A DNA stretch of 64,000 nucleotides from Synechococcus sp. Nb3U1 (GCF_021533835.1 NZ_JAKFYQ010000004.1:1-64000), one strand, 5' to 3'; positions 37,826 through 47,410 are shown, counted from the stretch's first letter. The notes: a model not told the origin generated them from the sequence alone. Program-made: numbers and translations.

Positions 37826-38716
37826 ATGACGCCAGCCACTTCAGCTCACCCAGCCCGTTCTTCTGCCCTCCGGCGGGGGTTGCAAGGGATCCCGTTGCGG
37901 GCCTTGATTCTGTTCCTGTGCTTTCTGTGGACCTTACCGACGGCGGGCTTGTTGATCAGCTCTTTTCGGCAGCGCAGCGCCATTACAAGCTCCGGTTGGT
38001 GGACGGTGTTTGCCCATCCGTTTGAGTTCACCCAATGGACTTTGGACAACTACCAGTTGGTGCTCACCTCCGATGGCATGGGGCGAGCTTTTTTGAACAG
38101 CCTGCTGGTGTCGATCCCGGCCACGGTAATCCCGATTACGATCGCGGCTTTTGCAGCCTATGCTTTGGCCTGGATGCAGTTTCCGGGGCGACGCTGGATC
38201 TTCGCTGGGATTGTCGCCCTGATGGTGGTACCGCTGCAGATGTCGCTGATCCCGATGCTGCGGATCTATACCCAGATGGGCTTGAATGGCACCTTTTTGG
38301 GGATCTGGCTGGCCCATACGGGGTTTGGCTTGCCCTTGGCCATTTATTTGCTCCACAGCTCAATAGCGGGCTTGCCGAAGGAGATCATCGAGTCAGCAGC
38401 TGTGGATGGGGCGGGGCATTTCTCCACCTTTAGCCGCTTGGTGGTGCCCCTGTCTTTGCCGGCCATTGCTTCGTTCGCCATTTTTCAGTTTCTCTGGACT
38501 TGGAATGACCTGTTGGTGGCGCTGGTGTTTTTGGGCACCCGCCCGGATGTGGCGGTGGTGACGGCGCGCCTCTCGGAATTGGTGGGATCCCGTGGGCAAG
38601 ACTGGCACATTCTCACGGCGGGCGCTTTTATCACTATGGTGATCCCGTTGTTGGTGTTTTTCTCGCTGCAGCGCTACTTTGTGCGGGGCCTTTTGGCCGG
38701 ATCGGTGAAGGGTTAG
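37826..38716 (+). CDS. sugar ABC transporter permease (AglG/GgtD-like)
   Basis: 296 residues from the ATG at 37826. The frame is open to a TTG at 37727, but that would overlap the upstream gene. Six transmembrane helices are predicted. The EAA loop is KEIIESAAVDGAGHFSTFSRLVVPLSLPA. It completes the membrane channel with the preceding permease. The shared ATPase (MsmX/GgtA-like) must be encoded elsewhere. Confidence 0.9.
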   Translation: MTPATSAHPARSSALRRGLQGIPLRALILFLCFLWTLPTAGLLISSFRQRSAITSSGWWTVFAHPFEFTQWTLDNYQLVLTSDGMGRAFLNSLLVSIPATVIPITIAAFAAYALAWMQFPGRRWIFAGIVALMVVPLQMSLIPMLRIYTQMGLNGTFLGIWLAHTGFGLPLAIYLLHSSIAGLPKEIIESAAVDGAGHFSTFSRLVVPLSLPAIASFAIFQFLWTWNDLLVALVFLGTRPDVAVVTARLSELVGSRGQDWHILTAGAFITMVIPLLVFFSLQRYFVRGLLAGSVKG

Positions 38717-38815
38717 CAGGGGCGTGTGTTCCTGGCGTCTTGAAGGGATCCCGAACCGATGGCAGGATGAGCTGGGTTGTGTTGCCGTTTGCGCCAGTGA
38801 GCCGGAGGTCGAGAC

Positions 38816-40090
38816 TTGCCGATGTCTTCTGAGCCTTCCCCCAGTCAGTCCCTTGTGGTTGAGAACGAGCCGCCCGAGGCATTCCCTCCCCTCTCGACCC
38901 GCCTCAAGGAGATCGCTGAAGTATTTCTCCGGCTGGGATCCCTGGGTTTCGGTGGCCCACAGGCCCATATCGCCATGCAAAACGACGAGGCGGTGACGCG
39001 GCGGGGCTGGATGAGCCAGGAACAATTCACGGAAGGGGTGGGCCTGTGTGAGATGTTGCCGGGGCCGGCTTCTACCCAAATGAGTATTTATGTCGGCTAT
39101 GTGCGGGCGGGTGGGTTGGGGGCGGTGGTGGCGGGTTTGTGCTTTATCGCCCCGGCCTTTGTGATCGAGGTAATTTTTTCTTGGCTTTACTTTCGCTTTC
39201 AGGGCGTACCCCAGCTCCAGGGGGTGTTTTTTGGGGTAGCCCCGGTGGTGATCGCCATTATTCTGGCTTTTTGTTGGAAGCTGGGCCGCAAGGCTATCAA
39301 GGATTGGAGCCGGGGGCTGATCGCGGTAGCGGCTTTTGCCCTGCTGCTGTTCGGGGGGGTGAATATCTTGCTGCTGTTTGGGTTGGCGGCCCTGGTGGGG
39401 CTACTGCTGTACGGGCCGCGCAGTCCTTTGCCAGGGATCCCCGGTTTACTCCCTTGGCCTGTGACGACGTTGGCCCAGACGGTGGTGGCAACAGTTCCGC
39501 CGGAAACCCTCACTCTAAGTAGTTTTTGGGGCCTAGAGCGCATTGGCACCTACTTTTGGCCGATGACGCTGTTTTTCCTGAAGGTGGGCAGTGCCATTTT
39601 CGGGGGGGGTCTGGTGATTATCCCCTTCATTGCTGAAGAGGTGGTGGAGCAGCTAGGCTGGCTCACTCCGGCGGAGTTTTTGGATGGGGTGGCGATTGGA
39701 CAGTTTACCCCTGGCCCCGTGGTGCTGACGGCGGCCTTTATCGGCTACAAGGTGGCGGGGGTGTTGGGGGCCCTGACGGCAACAGTGGCGATTTTTGCCC
39801 CTTCTTTTGCGTTTATTCTATTGGCAGCTCCGGTTTTGCTGCGGGTGCGGCGTAATGCTTGGGTGAAGGGATCCCTGCAGGCGATCACCCCAACGGCGCT
39901 GGGGGCGATTGCAGCAGCAACGATCCCGTTGGCCCAAAATGCCCTGCTCCAAGAGACAATTGCGGCCTCTTGGGTGGCTGTGCTTGGGGTAGCAGCGTTG
40001 GTGGGGTTGATGCGCTTGAAGCTGCCCACTTGGTTGTTGGTGCTGGCGGGAGGCGGATTGGGTTGGCTGGGCAGTGGATGGGTGGGGTAG
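38816..40090 (+). CDS. chrA: chromate transporter family protein
   Basis: 424 residues. Start TTG at 38816 sits 7 bases after GGAGG; the ATG at 38822 is the alternative. It is a two-domain CHR protein: the first half has LRLGSLGFGGPQAHIAMQ and GLCEMLPGPASTQMSIYVGY, and the second has LKVGSAIFGGGLVIIPFIAEEVV and GQFTPGPVVLTAAFIGYKV, with about ten helices in total. ChrA proteins export chromate and confer resistance in some bacteria. In cyanobacteria the substrate is often unproven, and sulfate-like anions are possible. Confidence 0.92.
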   Translation: MPMSSEPSPSQSLVVENEPPEAFPPLSTRLKEIAEVFLRLGSLGFGGPQAHIAMQNDEAVTRRGWMSQEQFTEGVGLCEMLPGPASTQMSIYVGYVRAGGLGAVVAGLCFIAPAFVIEVIFSWLYFRFQGVPQLQGVFFGVAPVVIAIILAFCWKLGRKAIKDWSRGLIAVAAFALLLFGGVNILLLFGLAALVGLLLYGPRSPLPGIPGLLPWPVTTLAQTVVATVPPETLTLSSFWGLERIGTYFWPMTLFFLKVGSAIFGGGLVIIPFIAEEVVEQLGWLTPAEFLDGVAIGQFTPGPVVLTAAFIGYKVAGVLGALTATVAIFAPSFAFILLAAPVLLRVRRNAWVKGSLQAITPTALGAIAAATIPLAQNALLQETIAASWVAVLGVAALVGLMRLKLPTWLLVLAGGGLGWLGSGWVG

Positions 40091-40135
40091 CCCTTGCGGA
40101 GATGAGCGGGAGGGTGGGGAGGAATCCGTGATCGC

Positions 40136-40762
40136 TCAGAGGACAATGCCGCTGAGAATGCCCATCACCTGTTCTAGGTCTGCCGGGATCCGGTAAAGGT
40201 TAAGGTCTTGCACAATGTGATGATCACGCCGTTGGTAGAGACAAAACTGCCAGATATCCCCAGTGGTTACAGCTCCGTAGAGGGTGGGGACTTCTGGGAG
40301 CTGCCCCCGCTGCTCCAGCCAGAGATCAAAAGCAATCAACTCCACCGCCAATTGAGTCGCACCCCGGCTGAGATCTGCCCCCTTAGCCTCAATCACGATC
40401 ATCTGCTGCTCGCCGCGCAAGAGATAGTCGACTTCCCCTTTCAAAAAGCGATTCACCTCAATGCCGTATTCAATGCTCAGTTGTAGGGGTAAGCATTCCA
40501 GTAACATGGTCAGAACGGGGCTGATCAACAGTTCCCGCCGTGCCATCTTGCTGGTTAGAGCAGCTTTCGGCAAGTATTGCAACATACTCTGGCGCAGAGC
40601 AGTAGCCCCCACCGCCAAAGACTCCGGCCAAGCATAGGGCAAATCCTGCAGATAGCGCCGTTCCAGGGTGACGGAGAGTTCGGCCAAAATATCTGCCGGA
40701 TCAAAGCGTAGCTCAAAATATTGGGAGAACGTGTAGGAACGCTCTGGATCCAAAATGGGCAT
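40136..40762 (-). CDS. PD-(D/E)XK nuclease-like protein of unknown function
   Basis: 208 residues from the ATG at 40762, giving MPILDPERSYTFSQYFELRF; the frame is open to 40939 but that part is not conserved-looking. The centre carries a nuclease-like pattern GEVDYLLRGEQQMIVIEAKG (Asp...Glu-x-Lys), followed by GATQLAVELIAFDLW. This fits a restriction-endonuclease-like fold common in cyanobacterial hypothetical proteins. The substrate is unknown. It reads in the same direction as apcF, which ends 173 bp upstream of this start. Confidence 0.7.
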   Translation of the reverse strand: MPILDPERSYTFSQYFELRFDPADILAELSVTLERRYLQDLPYAWPESLAVGATALRQSMLQYLPKAALTSKMARRELLISPVLTMLLECLPLQLSIEYGIEVNRFLKGEVDYLLRGEQQMIVIEAKGADLSRGATQLAVELIAFDLWLEQRGQLPEVPTLYGAVTTGDIWQFCLYQRRDHHIVQDLNLYRIPADLEQVMGILSGIVL

Positions 40763-40935
40763 TGTCTGGGATCCCTCCCTTCGGGTGAAGGCTGCCCTTA
40801 CCTTAGCTTGAACGGGATCCTGGGCACCTAGGCTTTCCAAGTTCCCCTGTAGCGATAGAAAGGGGTATCTCGGCGGATACGCACCGCTTGGCCACAGTAG
40901 GGGTGGGGTTTGGGTTGAGAGCGAGCGCTCCAAGC

Positions 40936-41439
40936 TCAAATATCGGTCTCGCTCAGTCCGTCGCTCAGGTAGTCGAAGGGCTCGGCCACAAAGCTGTAGT
41001 CTTCGTCGGATCCCAGCAGCTCCAGGGTGCGCCCTTTCATGTTCTGAATGCCGATCACCGTTGGGGCAATCGGCACGCCAAGGGAGTTGTAGGTTTCCCG
41101 CAACCCCGCTAGCACCCGCTCATCCAAAATGCTGGTATCGGCAGCCACCAGAGCATAAGAAGCATAGCGCAGATAGTAGTCCATATCCCGCAAACAGGTG
41201 GCATAGCGGCGGGTGGTATAGGCATTGCCCCCCGGACGAATCAAATCCGGTACTTGGGCGAACATGCCCGCAGCAGCCGTCTTGACGATATCCACCGAGT
41301 TGAGATTGATCACGTTCACTGCCTTAATGCGCCGTAGCCCCGAGTCATAAAAAGACTTGAGGGCATCCATCGCATCCCGATCAAGGTAGCGGCCTGTCAG
41401 GTCGTAGGTTTTGATCAGTGTGGTCACAGCATCACGCAT
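40936..41439 (-). CDS. apcF: allophycocyanin beta-18 subunit
   Basis: 167 residues. The start MRDAVTTLIKTYDLTGRYLD matches ApcF rather than ApcB. The phycocyanobilin cysteine is in RRYATCLRDMDYYLRY (about Cys 82) and the methylated-Asn motif is PGGNAYTT. The C-terminus EPFDYLSDGLSETDI is longer than in ApcB. With ApcE it forms the terminal emitter end of the phycobilisome core, passing light energy to the photosystems. It is transcribed alone downstream of truB. Confidence 0.92.
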   Translation of the reverse strand: MRDAVTTLIKTYDLTGRYLDRDAMDALKSFYDSGLRRIKAVNVINLNSVDIVKTAAAGMFAQVPDLIRPGGNAYTTRRYATCLRDMDYYLRYASYALVAADTSILDERVLAGLRETYNSLGVPIAPTVIGIQNMKGRTLELLGSDEDYSFVAEPFDYLSDGLSETDI

Positions 41440-41647
41440 ATCCCAAACTCCGTTCCTGTAGCGTCTTTTATTGAATCGGCTGAGATGAAAAAATGAGAAG
41501 AGATTTTGCTAAGCGGGATCCGAATGCAAACCTCGGAAAATCGAGCCGGAGCCCAGCAACCGCAATGCCCCAGGCTTCCAATTCGCCCTCAGAAGTTTAA
41601 CATGCAGGGGTTTCTTGCCGGCTGTGCCCTGAGAGAATAGCAAATGT

Positions 41648-41665
41648 TGTTACGAAAATGTAACA
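41648..41665. promoter_or_regulatory. inverted repeat between truB and apcF
   Basis: TGTTAC, spacer GAAAAT, GTAACA is a perfect 6-bp dyad just past the truB stop and 209 bp before apcF. It could be a truB 3' hairpin or an apcF operator. It is not an NtcA site because the half-site order is reversed. Confidence 0.25.
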
Positions 41666-41678
41666 TTTCTGCAACAAT

Positions 41679-42584
41679 TCAGGGATCCGGCAACAACACC
41701 CGCAGGGGCTTGAGCCGTGCCTCTTGGCAGTGACCCAAACCCAAAAACTCGCCATCGCTCCCCTGCACGCGTAGGTTTTCTGAAGCCGGGGTGAGGGATC
41801 CCACGTCAACCCCCTGACCCTGCTGCCAGCGGTGGGCCATATCTGGGGACAACTGGATCGGATCCCAGTGCAAAAATCCGGTTTCAATCGGCCAGAGCGC
41901 AGCGGTGGGATCCGCGGATCCCTGCCATGTATCTAAAGACACACTCTGCTCAATCCGGAATGGGCCACTTTGTAAGCGCCGCAACCGGCTCATCAGGCCC
42001 CCACAGCCCAATTTCTCTCCCAAATCGCGGGCAATAGCCCGGATGTAGGTACCCGACCCGCAGGTGATCTCTAGATCCATTTCGGGGAAGTCTCCGGGCC
42101 GCCAGTCCAGCAGGTGCAGTTGGTGAATGCTGACGGGGCGAGGTTCGAGTTGCAATTCAGAGGCTTCCACACCGGCACGCGCCAACTGATAGAGCTTTTT
42201 GCCCTGCCGTTTAACGGCACTGTAGAGGGGGGGCACCTGTAAAATCTTGCCGACAAACTCCCGCAAAGCCTGCTCCACCAACTCCCGGCCCAGCTCAGCA
42301 CAAGGGGATCCCACCTGGATCTGTCCTTCGGCATCGTCGGTATCGCTGCGTTGCCCCAGGCGGAAGGTGGCCCGATACACTTTCTCCCCCGGCAAAAAGG
42401 ACAGAAATCGCGTCGCCCGCCCCACCGCAATCGGCAAAACCCCAGTCGCCGCCGGATCAAGGGTGCCCCCATGCCCCACCTTGCGCGTGCGCAAGACCCG
42501 CCGCACTATCGCCACACCATCGTGGGAGGTGAACCCCGCCGGTTTATCCAGGTTGAGAAAGCCCTCTAGGGATCCCATGGCCAT
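41679..42584 (-). CDS. truB: tRNA pseudouridine(55) synthase
   Basis: 301 residues. The N-terminal motif I (GFLNLDKPAGFTSHDGV) and the catalytic aspartate in GHGGTLDPAATGVLPIAVG define TruB. Further family marks are YRATFRLGQRSDTDDAEG, VPPLYSAVKRQGKKLYQLAR and CGSGTYIRAIARDLGE. It converts U55 of the T-loop of all elongator tRNAs. A PUA-like C-terminal region is short. Start ATG at 42584; the Met two codons later is equally possible. Confidence 0.96.
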   Translation of the reverse strand: MAMGSLEGFLNLDKPAGFTSHDGVAIVRRVLRTRKVGHGGTLDPAATGVLPIAVGRATRFLSFLPGEKVYRATFRLGQRSDTDDAEGQIQVGSPCAELGRELVEQALREFVGKILQVPPLYSAVKRQGKKLYQLARAGVEASELQLEPRPVSIHQLHLLDWRPGDFPEMDLEITCGSGTYIRAIARDLGEKLGCGGLMSRLRRLQSGPFRIEQSVSLDTWQGSADPTAALWPIETGFLHWDPIQLSPDMAHRWQQGQGVDVGSLTPASENLRVQGSDGEFLGLGHCQEARLKPLRVLLPDP

Positions 42585-42666
42585 CCATCAATCATTAAGA
42601 TTTGTAACCGAACTGCTTTAGCGCTTAACATAGGGGGTAACTTCTGTCCCCAAGTTTTAAGCACTC

Positions 42667-43683
42667 ATGCCCCAATTTGTCACGTTTTCTCAGCCTATCT
42701 GGCAGCGCCTGCTGATGATCGCCCCCTTCTTCCTGTGGGGATCGGCCATGGTGGTAATGCGCGATGCCTTGGCGGAGACGACCCCGCTGTTTATCGCCAT
42801 TTTGCGGCTGTTGCCAGCAGGGATCCTGGTGCTGGCCTTTCGGCTTTGGCAGGGGCGCGGCTCTGAGGCTGAATCCAACCCCAAACCCTGGCATCCCCAG
42901 GGGCTACGGGGCTGGCTGTGGGTGTTGGCTTTTGCCCTAGTGGATGGCACCTGTTTTCAGGGATTTTTGGCTCAAGGGTTAACCGAAACAGGCGCTGGGC
43001 TAGGTTCTGTCTTGATCGACTCCCAACCGCTGGCGGTAGCTTTGATGGCCACCTGGTTCTATCGGGAACGGATGGGATCCCTGGGCTGGCTCAGCTTAGG
43101 GGTCGGGGTCGTGGGCATTGGTATCATTGGCCTATCCGGGGAGGGATCCCTGCAACTGAACTCCGGCGTGATCTGGATGTTGATGGCCTCTTTGTCGATG
43201 GCGATTGGCACCGTGATGATGCCGAAGGTGGCGGAAGTCGCCGATCCAGTCTTGGCGACGGGTTGGCACATGGTGTTGGGCAGCCTGCCTTTGATTCTGC
43301 TCTCGGGGCTGACGGAAACTCAACAGTGGCAGGAGTTGAGCGGATCCCATTGGTTGGGCTTGCTCTATGCGTCTGTGCTGGGTAGTGCACTGGCCTATGC
43401 CCTCTTTTTCTACTTTGCCTCTCAGGAGAACCTCACCGAATTCAGCTCCCTCACTTTTCTCACCCCTGTCTTTGCCCTTCTGTTTGGCAGCACCTTCTTG
43501 GGGGAATCCCTGACGCAGTTGCAATGGCTAGGGGTGGGCATTACCCTCATCTGTGTCTATTTGATCAACCACCGCCAAGAATGGCAGAACCGGCTGCGCC
43601 TGGGCTGGAAAGGGATCCTCGCCGAGCTAGGCTTAGGTTGGGTGGTGAGCACCGTCGAAATTCGGGATGGCAACCCAGACTGA
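42667..43683 (+). CDS. EamA/DMT-family transporter
   Basis: 338 residues with ten predicted transmembrane helices in two EamA repeats (about 15-150 and 170-305). Family marks are FFLWGSAMVVMRDALAETTPLFIAILRLLPAGI near the N-terminus and LTFLTPVFALLFGSTFLGESLTQLQWLGVGITL near the end. Such proteins export amino acids or metabolites, and the substrate cannot be read from the sequence. It is divergent from truB and convergent with trpS. Confidence 0.9.
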   Translation: MPQFVTFSQPIWQRLLMIAPFFLWGSAMVVMRDALAETTPLFIAILRLLPAGILVLAFRLWQGRGSEAESNPKPWHPQGLRGWLWVLAFALVDGTCFQGFLAQGLTETGAGLGSVLIDSQPLAVALMATWFYRERMGSLGWLSLGVGVVGIGIIGLSGEGSLQLNSGVIWMLMASLSMAIGTVMMPKVAEVADPVLATGWHMVLGSLPLILLSGLTETQQWQELSGSHWLGLLYASVLGSALAYALFFYFASQENLTEFSSLTFLTPVFALLFGSTFLGESLTQLQWLGVGITLICVYLINHRQEWQNRLRLGWKGILAELGLGWVVSTVEIRDGNPD

Positions 43684-43713
43684 GGGAGGAGCAAGGGCTT
43701 TTGTAGGGATCCC

Positions 43714-44709
43714 TTAAGCAGGCAAGAACCCCATGGCATCCCGAACCGTTTGCAGCGTTTGATTGGCAATGGCGCGGGCTTTGGCGGCGTTTTCCCGCAT
43801 CAGAAAGAGTAAATGGTCGGGGTTACGCCAGAGCTCCTGATAGCGCTGCTGAATGGGATCTAGGGCAGCAACGATGCTGTCGGTGAGGAGCGGTTTGAAC
43901 TGTCCCCACCCCATCTCGGCACACTCAGCCGTTACCGCTTCTTTGCTCTTACCGGAGGTGAGCAGGTAAATGGTGAGCAGATTATTGGCCTCTGGACGGG
44001 TCGGATCGTCGAAGGTAATGCCGCGAATCGGGTCGGTTTTGCACTTCTGAATTTTTTTGCGGATTGTATCGGGATCATCCAGCAGGTTGATGCGGCTCAA
44101 ATCGGAGGGATCCGATTTGGACATCTTGCGGGTGCCATCCGTCAGGCTCATCACCCGGGCTCCATCTTCCCGAATCAGGGCCTCCGGGATGCGAAACACC
44201 TCCCCGAAGCGGTCGTTAAAGCGACGGGCGATATCCCGACTCAGCTCAATGTGCTGTCGTTGATCCTCCCCAACCGGCACATACTTAGGCTGATAGAGCA
44301 AAATATCCGCTGCTTGCAAAATCGGGTAGCTGAAGAGTCCGACACTGGTCTCTTCCCCCTGTTTCTCTTTTTTCTCTTTGTACTGGATCATGCGCTCGGC
44401 CCAGTTCATCGGGGTGATCGTGTTGAACAGCCAAGCCAATTCGGTATGAGCAGCCACATGCGACTGCACAAACAGCACACAATGCTCCAGGCTGAGACCA
44501 CAGGCCAAATAAAGGGCAAATAGCGAGCGGGTACGCTCCCCCAACAGCTTCGGATCCTGGGGAACGGTGATGGCGTGCTGATCGACAATGCAAAAGAAGT
44601 TTTCGTAGTGTTCCTGCTCGGCCACCCAGTTTTTAATCGCCCCCAAGTAATTGCCCAAGTGCAGTTCACCGGAGGGCTGAATGCCAGAGAAGGTACGTGG
44701 CTGGGTCAT
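43714..44709 (-). CDS. trpS: tryptophanyl-tRNA synthetase
   Basis: 331 residues, class I synthetase. The HIGH-like motif is in SGIQPSGELHLGNYLGAIKN and the KMSKS motif in TRKMSKSDPSDL (about 195-206). PILQAADILLY and GEDQRQHIELSRDIA are typical of bacterial TrpS. The C-terminal domain ends NQTLQTVRDAMGFLPA. It charges tRNA-Trp. Confidence 0.97.
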   Translation of the reverse strand: MTQPRTFSGIQPSGELHLGNYLGAIKNWVAEQEHYENFFCIVDQHAITVPQDPKLLGERTRSLFALYLACGLSLEHCVLFVQSHVAAHTELAWLFNTITPMNWAERMIQYKEKKEKQGEETSVGLFSYPILQAADILLYQPKYVPVGEDQRQHIELSRDIARRFNDRFGEVFRIPEALIREDGARVMSLTDGTRKMSKSDPSDLSRINLLDDPDTIRKKIQKCKTDPIRGITFDDPTRPEANNLLTIYLLTSGKSKEAVTAECAEMGWGQFKPLLTDSIVAALDPIQQRYQELWRNPDHLLFLMRENAAKARAIANQTLQTVRDAMGFLPA

Positions 44710-44824
44710 AGAGCAAAAAGAAGATCGAACAACAAAGCCGCAGGAGTTGCGAAAACTCCTTCAAGGATATCAGGGCAACTGCAGGAAGTTGGCGCATGAT
44801 GAGAAAGATAGACTGGATTCGCTC

Positions 44825-45124
44825 ATGTCAGACTACGAGCCCGAACAGCTACGTGCCGCTAGCCATTATGTGTTGTTGATGCCAGGATTACCGGAGCAAT
44901 TTCTCAGCCCTGAGGAGTTACAGGAGTTTCTCGAGCAGTTGTTGCAGGAACATCCCCACCTCGTCGATGCCGATCTGGCCCGTTACCCCACCTCTCAAGC
45001 GCAAGCGCAACGGCTGATCGATACGGCTTGTGAAGTAGAAGTTTCCCCCGGCGAGACCCTGCAGTGGCACCCTGTGCGCCTGAACAAGCGAACCTCAAAC
45101 CCTCTCCATTCCGGATCCCTGTGA
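44825..45124 (+). CDS. small conserved protein of unknown function
   Basis: 99 residues from the ATG at 44825 (the frame is open further upstream into the trpS start region). It is an acidic, helical, soluble protein: MSDYEPEQLRAASHYVLLMPGLPEQFLSP ... EFLEQLLQEHPHLVDADLA. No family function is recognised. It precedes ycf3 by 116 bp in the same direction. Confidence 0.6.
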   Translation: MSDYEPEQLRAASHYVLLMPGLPEQFLSPEELQEFLEQLLQEHPHLVDADLARYPTSQAQAQRLIDTACEVEVSPGETLQWHPVRLNKRTSNPLHSGSL

Positions 45125-45240
45125 GGGTCTAATTGGATATCACTTCATGAAGCTAGGCGGAGGTTTATAGGGAATCTCGGCCTGCGCATGATAAAACGCA
45201 AGAGTGTGAAAGATCCCATCTCTAACCCAAGAGGTCAACC

Positions 45241-45762
45241 ATGCCGCGCAGCATGAAGAACGACAACTTCATCGATAAGAGCTTCACTGTCATGGCGGAT
45301 TTGATCCTGAAGCTAATGCCGGGGGTGAGTTCCGACCAGAAAAAAGCCTTTGCCTACTACCGGGATGGCATGGCCGCCCAGGGGGATGGAGAATACGCCG
45401 AAGCCCTGGATAACTACAAAGAAGCCCTTACCTTAGAAGAAGGGGAAGAAGACCGCAGCTACATTCTCTACAACATGGGCTTGATCTACCAAAGCAACGG
45501 CGAGATCGACAAAGCCCTCGACCACTACCAACAGGCACTGGAGCTGAACCCGCGGTTGTGCTCTGCGTTGAACAACATAGCCGTCCTGCTACACCATCGG
45601 GGCGAAGCCAGCCTAGAAGCTGGGGATGAAGAAACGGCAGAATCCTTGTTTGATGAAGCCGCCCAGTACTGGATCCGCGCCATCCGCATTGCCCCTAACA
45701 ACTACATCGAGGCGCAAAATTGGCTGAAAATCACCGGGCGAGCCAACCTAGAAGTGTACTAA
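45241..45762 (+). CDS. ycf3: photosystem I assembly protein Ycf3
   Basis: 173 residues, the usual length. The N-terminus [27 protein letters not shown] and three TPR motifs ([55 protein letters not shown]) plus the end [14 protein letters not shown] are diagnostic. Ycf3 is a peripheral thylakoid chaperone that assembles PsaA/PsaB. It is followed closely by gatC. Confidence 0.96.
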   Translation: MPRSMKNDNFIDKSFTVMADLILKLMPGVSSDQKKAFAYYRDGMAAQGDGEYAEALDNYKEALTLEEGEEDRSYILYNMGLIYQSNGEIDKALDHYQQALELNPRLCSALNNIAVLLHHRGEASLEAGDEETAESLFDEAAQYWIRAIRIAPNNYIEAQNWLKITGRANLEVY

Positions 45763-45818
45763 ACAACACGGCTACAGGGAAATGGGTTAACTTAGTAACC
45801 GATGCGGCAGAGGGGCTG

Positions 45819-46112
45819 ATGCTGAAACGAGAAGAGGTACAACATGTCGCTCATTTGGCTCGTCTGGAGCTAAGTGAAGAAGAGGAGATCCAATTTACAG
45901 AGCAGCTAGCAGATATTTTGGCCTACGTGGAGCAGCTGAAGGAGCTGGATACGGAGGGAGTAGAGCCTACCTTCCACATCTTGGATATGGAATTGCCCAC
46001 TCGCCCGGATGAGATCCAGCCCTACCCGGATATCGAAGGGATCCTGGCCAATGCCCCCGACCGCGCCGATACTTTTTTCAAAGTGCCCCGCATTCTAGAT
46101 GCGGAAGATTAG
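45819..46112 (+). CDS. gatC: Asp-tRNA(Asn)/Glu-tRNA(Gln) amidotransferase subunit C
   Basis: 97 residues from the ATG at 45819, giving MLKREEVQHVAHLARLELSEEE. Family marks are QLADILAYVEQLKELDTEGVEPT and the proline-rich end. GatC wraps around GatA/GatB to stabilise the complex that makes Gln-tRNA and Asn-tRNA by transamidation. gatA and gatB are not in the window. It lies 56 bp after ycf3. Confidence 0.95.
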   Translation: MLKREEVQHVAHLARLELSEEEEIQFTEQLADILAYVEQLKELDTEGVEPTFHILDMELPTRPDEIQPYPDIEGILANAPDRADTFFKVPRILDAED

Positions 46113-46330
46113 CTAGGGAGCCCTTGCGGAAAGAACCATCCTATTCGCACCCTTTTCTGTTATTTAGAAAGGCTTTAAGAAAGGCTTCAGCCAACTCTTA
46201 GGCCCATCTCAGCCATCTGGGGTTCGTTTGTAGCAAAATAGACTCAGACGTGAAAAAATACACATTGCTGCCTTACACGGGTTGACCCTAGTAGCACTTG
46301 TGTCCCTGATGCCTTGTAGGAGGGTTGGGC

Positions 46331-47329
46331 ATGGCCAGTTCTGGATCCCCGCAGTTGCGTCATGTGTTGGTGCTAGATGACACACAGGGGCGGCGAGCCC
46401 TGATCTTGGATGCGGCCACCTATTCTTTGGGACGGGACCTGCAAAATTCCATTCCCCTGCACTCTAGCTCCATTTCCCGGCAACATGCGCTGCTGCTGAG
46501 GGTTCCGGCCAGTTCTGGTTATCGCTACCGCATTTTGGATGGCAATGCCGAGGGCAAACGGAGCACTAACGGGATCCGGCTGAATGGGATCCCTTGTACC
46601 TCCCAGGATTTGGAAGATGGGGATTTGATCGAGTTTGGCCCCGATACCAAAGCTCGCTACTACCGCCGCGAAATGGCCGAAGAAGAGATCGGGCTGTATG
46701 CCGAGTCGCTGGAGTACCGCAGCATCAAAACCAGCACCGTCAGTCCGAAAAGCACCGATCTGTTCGGAGATAAGCGGGATCGGGTTCTGCTGCTGCAACC
46801 CCACGAATATCAACGCAGCGGAGTGCTTCGGCCAGGGCTCCCGCATCCGGTCTTGGGGCTGATCTTTCAAAATCAGTGCTATTATTTCGAGCGGCTATTA
46901 GGAACCGACCTAGAGGAGGCCATAGAGCAATGCCGGAGTCGCCTGGAACATCCTCTAGAGGAACGGGAATTTTGTGTATTGATTCAAGACGTGCATGGGT
47001 ATCGTCTCGCCCTTCATCAACCGCAGTTGGTGGCTGTACCCTACGATAAGTTCCTGGAAACCACCTGTCGACTGATGCGGCGTGGCATTCGCGTGGAGGA
47101 TCGACGGTGGCGGCTGCGTAAGTTTGAGAAGTGCTTTGTCGGCTTGGATGCCGTGGCCTGGTTGGCGGGCCATTTTCAGATCAGCCGTCCTGAGGCGGTA
47201 CAGGTGGGCCAAGAGTGTCTCCAGCGCCGCTTGTTTTTGCACGTGCTGGAAGAACAGGATTTTGCCGATGAGGGCTATTACTATCGCTTCCGAGAAGATG
47301 GCGGCCCAGAAGAGCGGGTGGTGGGGTAG
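46331..47329 (+). CDS. FHA-DEP domain protein
   Basis: 332 residues from the ATG at 46331, with AGGAGG 7 bases before it. The N-terminal FHA domain (about 10-110) has YSLGRDLQNSIPL, SSSISRQHALLL and GKRSTNGIRLNG, which bind phosphothreonine. A middle region of unknown fold leads to a DEP-like domain (about 240-320: LMRRGIRVEDRRWRLRKFEKCFVGLDAVAWLAGHF). This pairing suggests an adaptor that links Ser/Thr-kinase signalling to a membrane or partner protein. It is a paralogue of the shorter FHA protein at 57980-58525, which lacks DEP. Confidence 0.85.
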   Translation: MASSGSPQLRHVLVLDDTQGRRALILDAATYSLGRDLQNSIPLHSSSISRQHALLLRVPASSGYRYRILDGNAEGKRSTNGIRLNGIPCTSQDLEDGDLIEFGPDTKARYYRREMAEEEIGLYAESLEYRSIKTSTVSPKSTDLFGDKRDRVLLLQPHEYQRSGVLRPGLPHPVLGLIFQNQCYYFERLLGTDLEEAIEQCRSRLEHPLEEREFCVLIQDVHGYRLALHQPQLVAVPYDKFLETTCRLMRRGIRVEDRRWRLRKFEKCFVGLDAVAWLAGHFQISRPEAVQVGQECLQRRLFLHVLEEQDFADEGYYYRFREDGGPEERVVG

Positions 47330-47410
47330 ATTTCACCCCCAACCCAGAATGGGGTAACCGAAGCTGGGTAAGATGTGGCGGGCACTTGTCCAGTCAGGGA
47401 ACCAGAAGCA

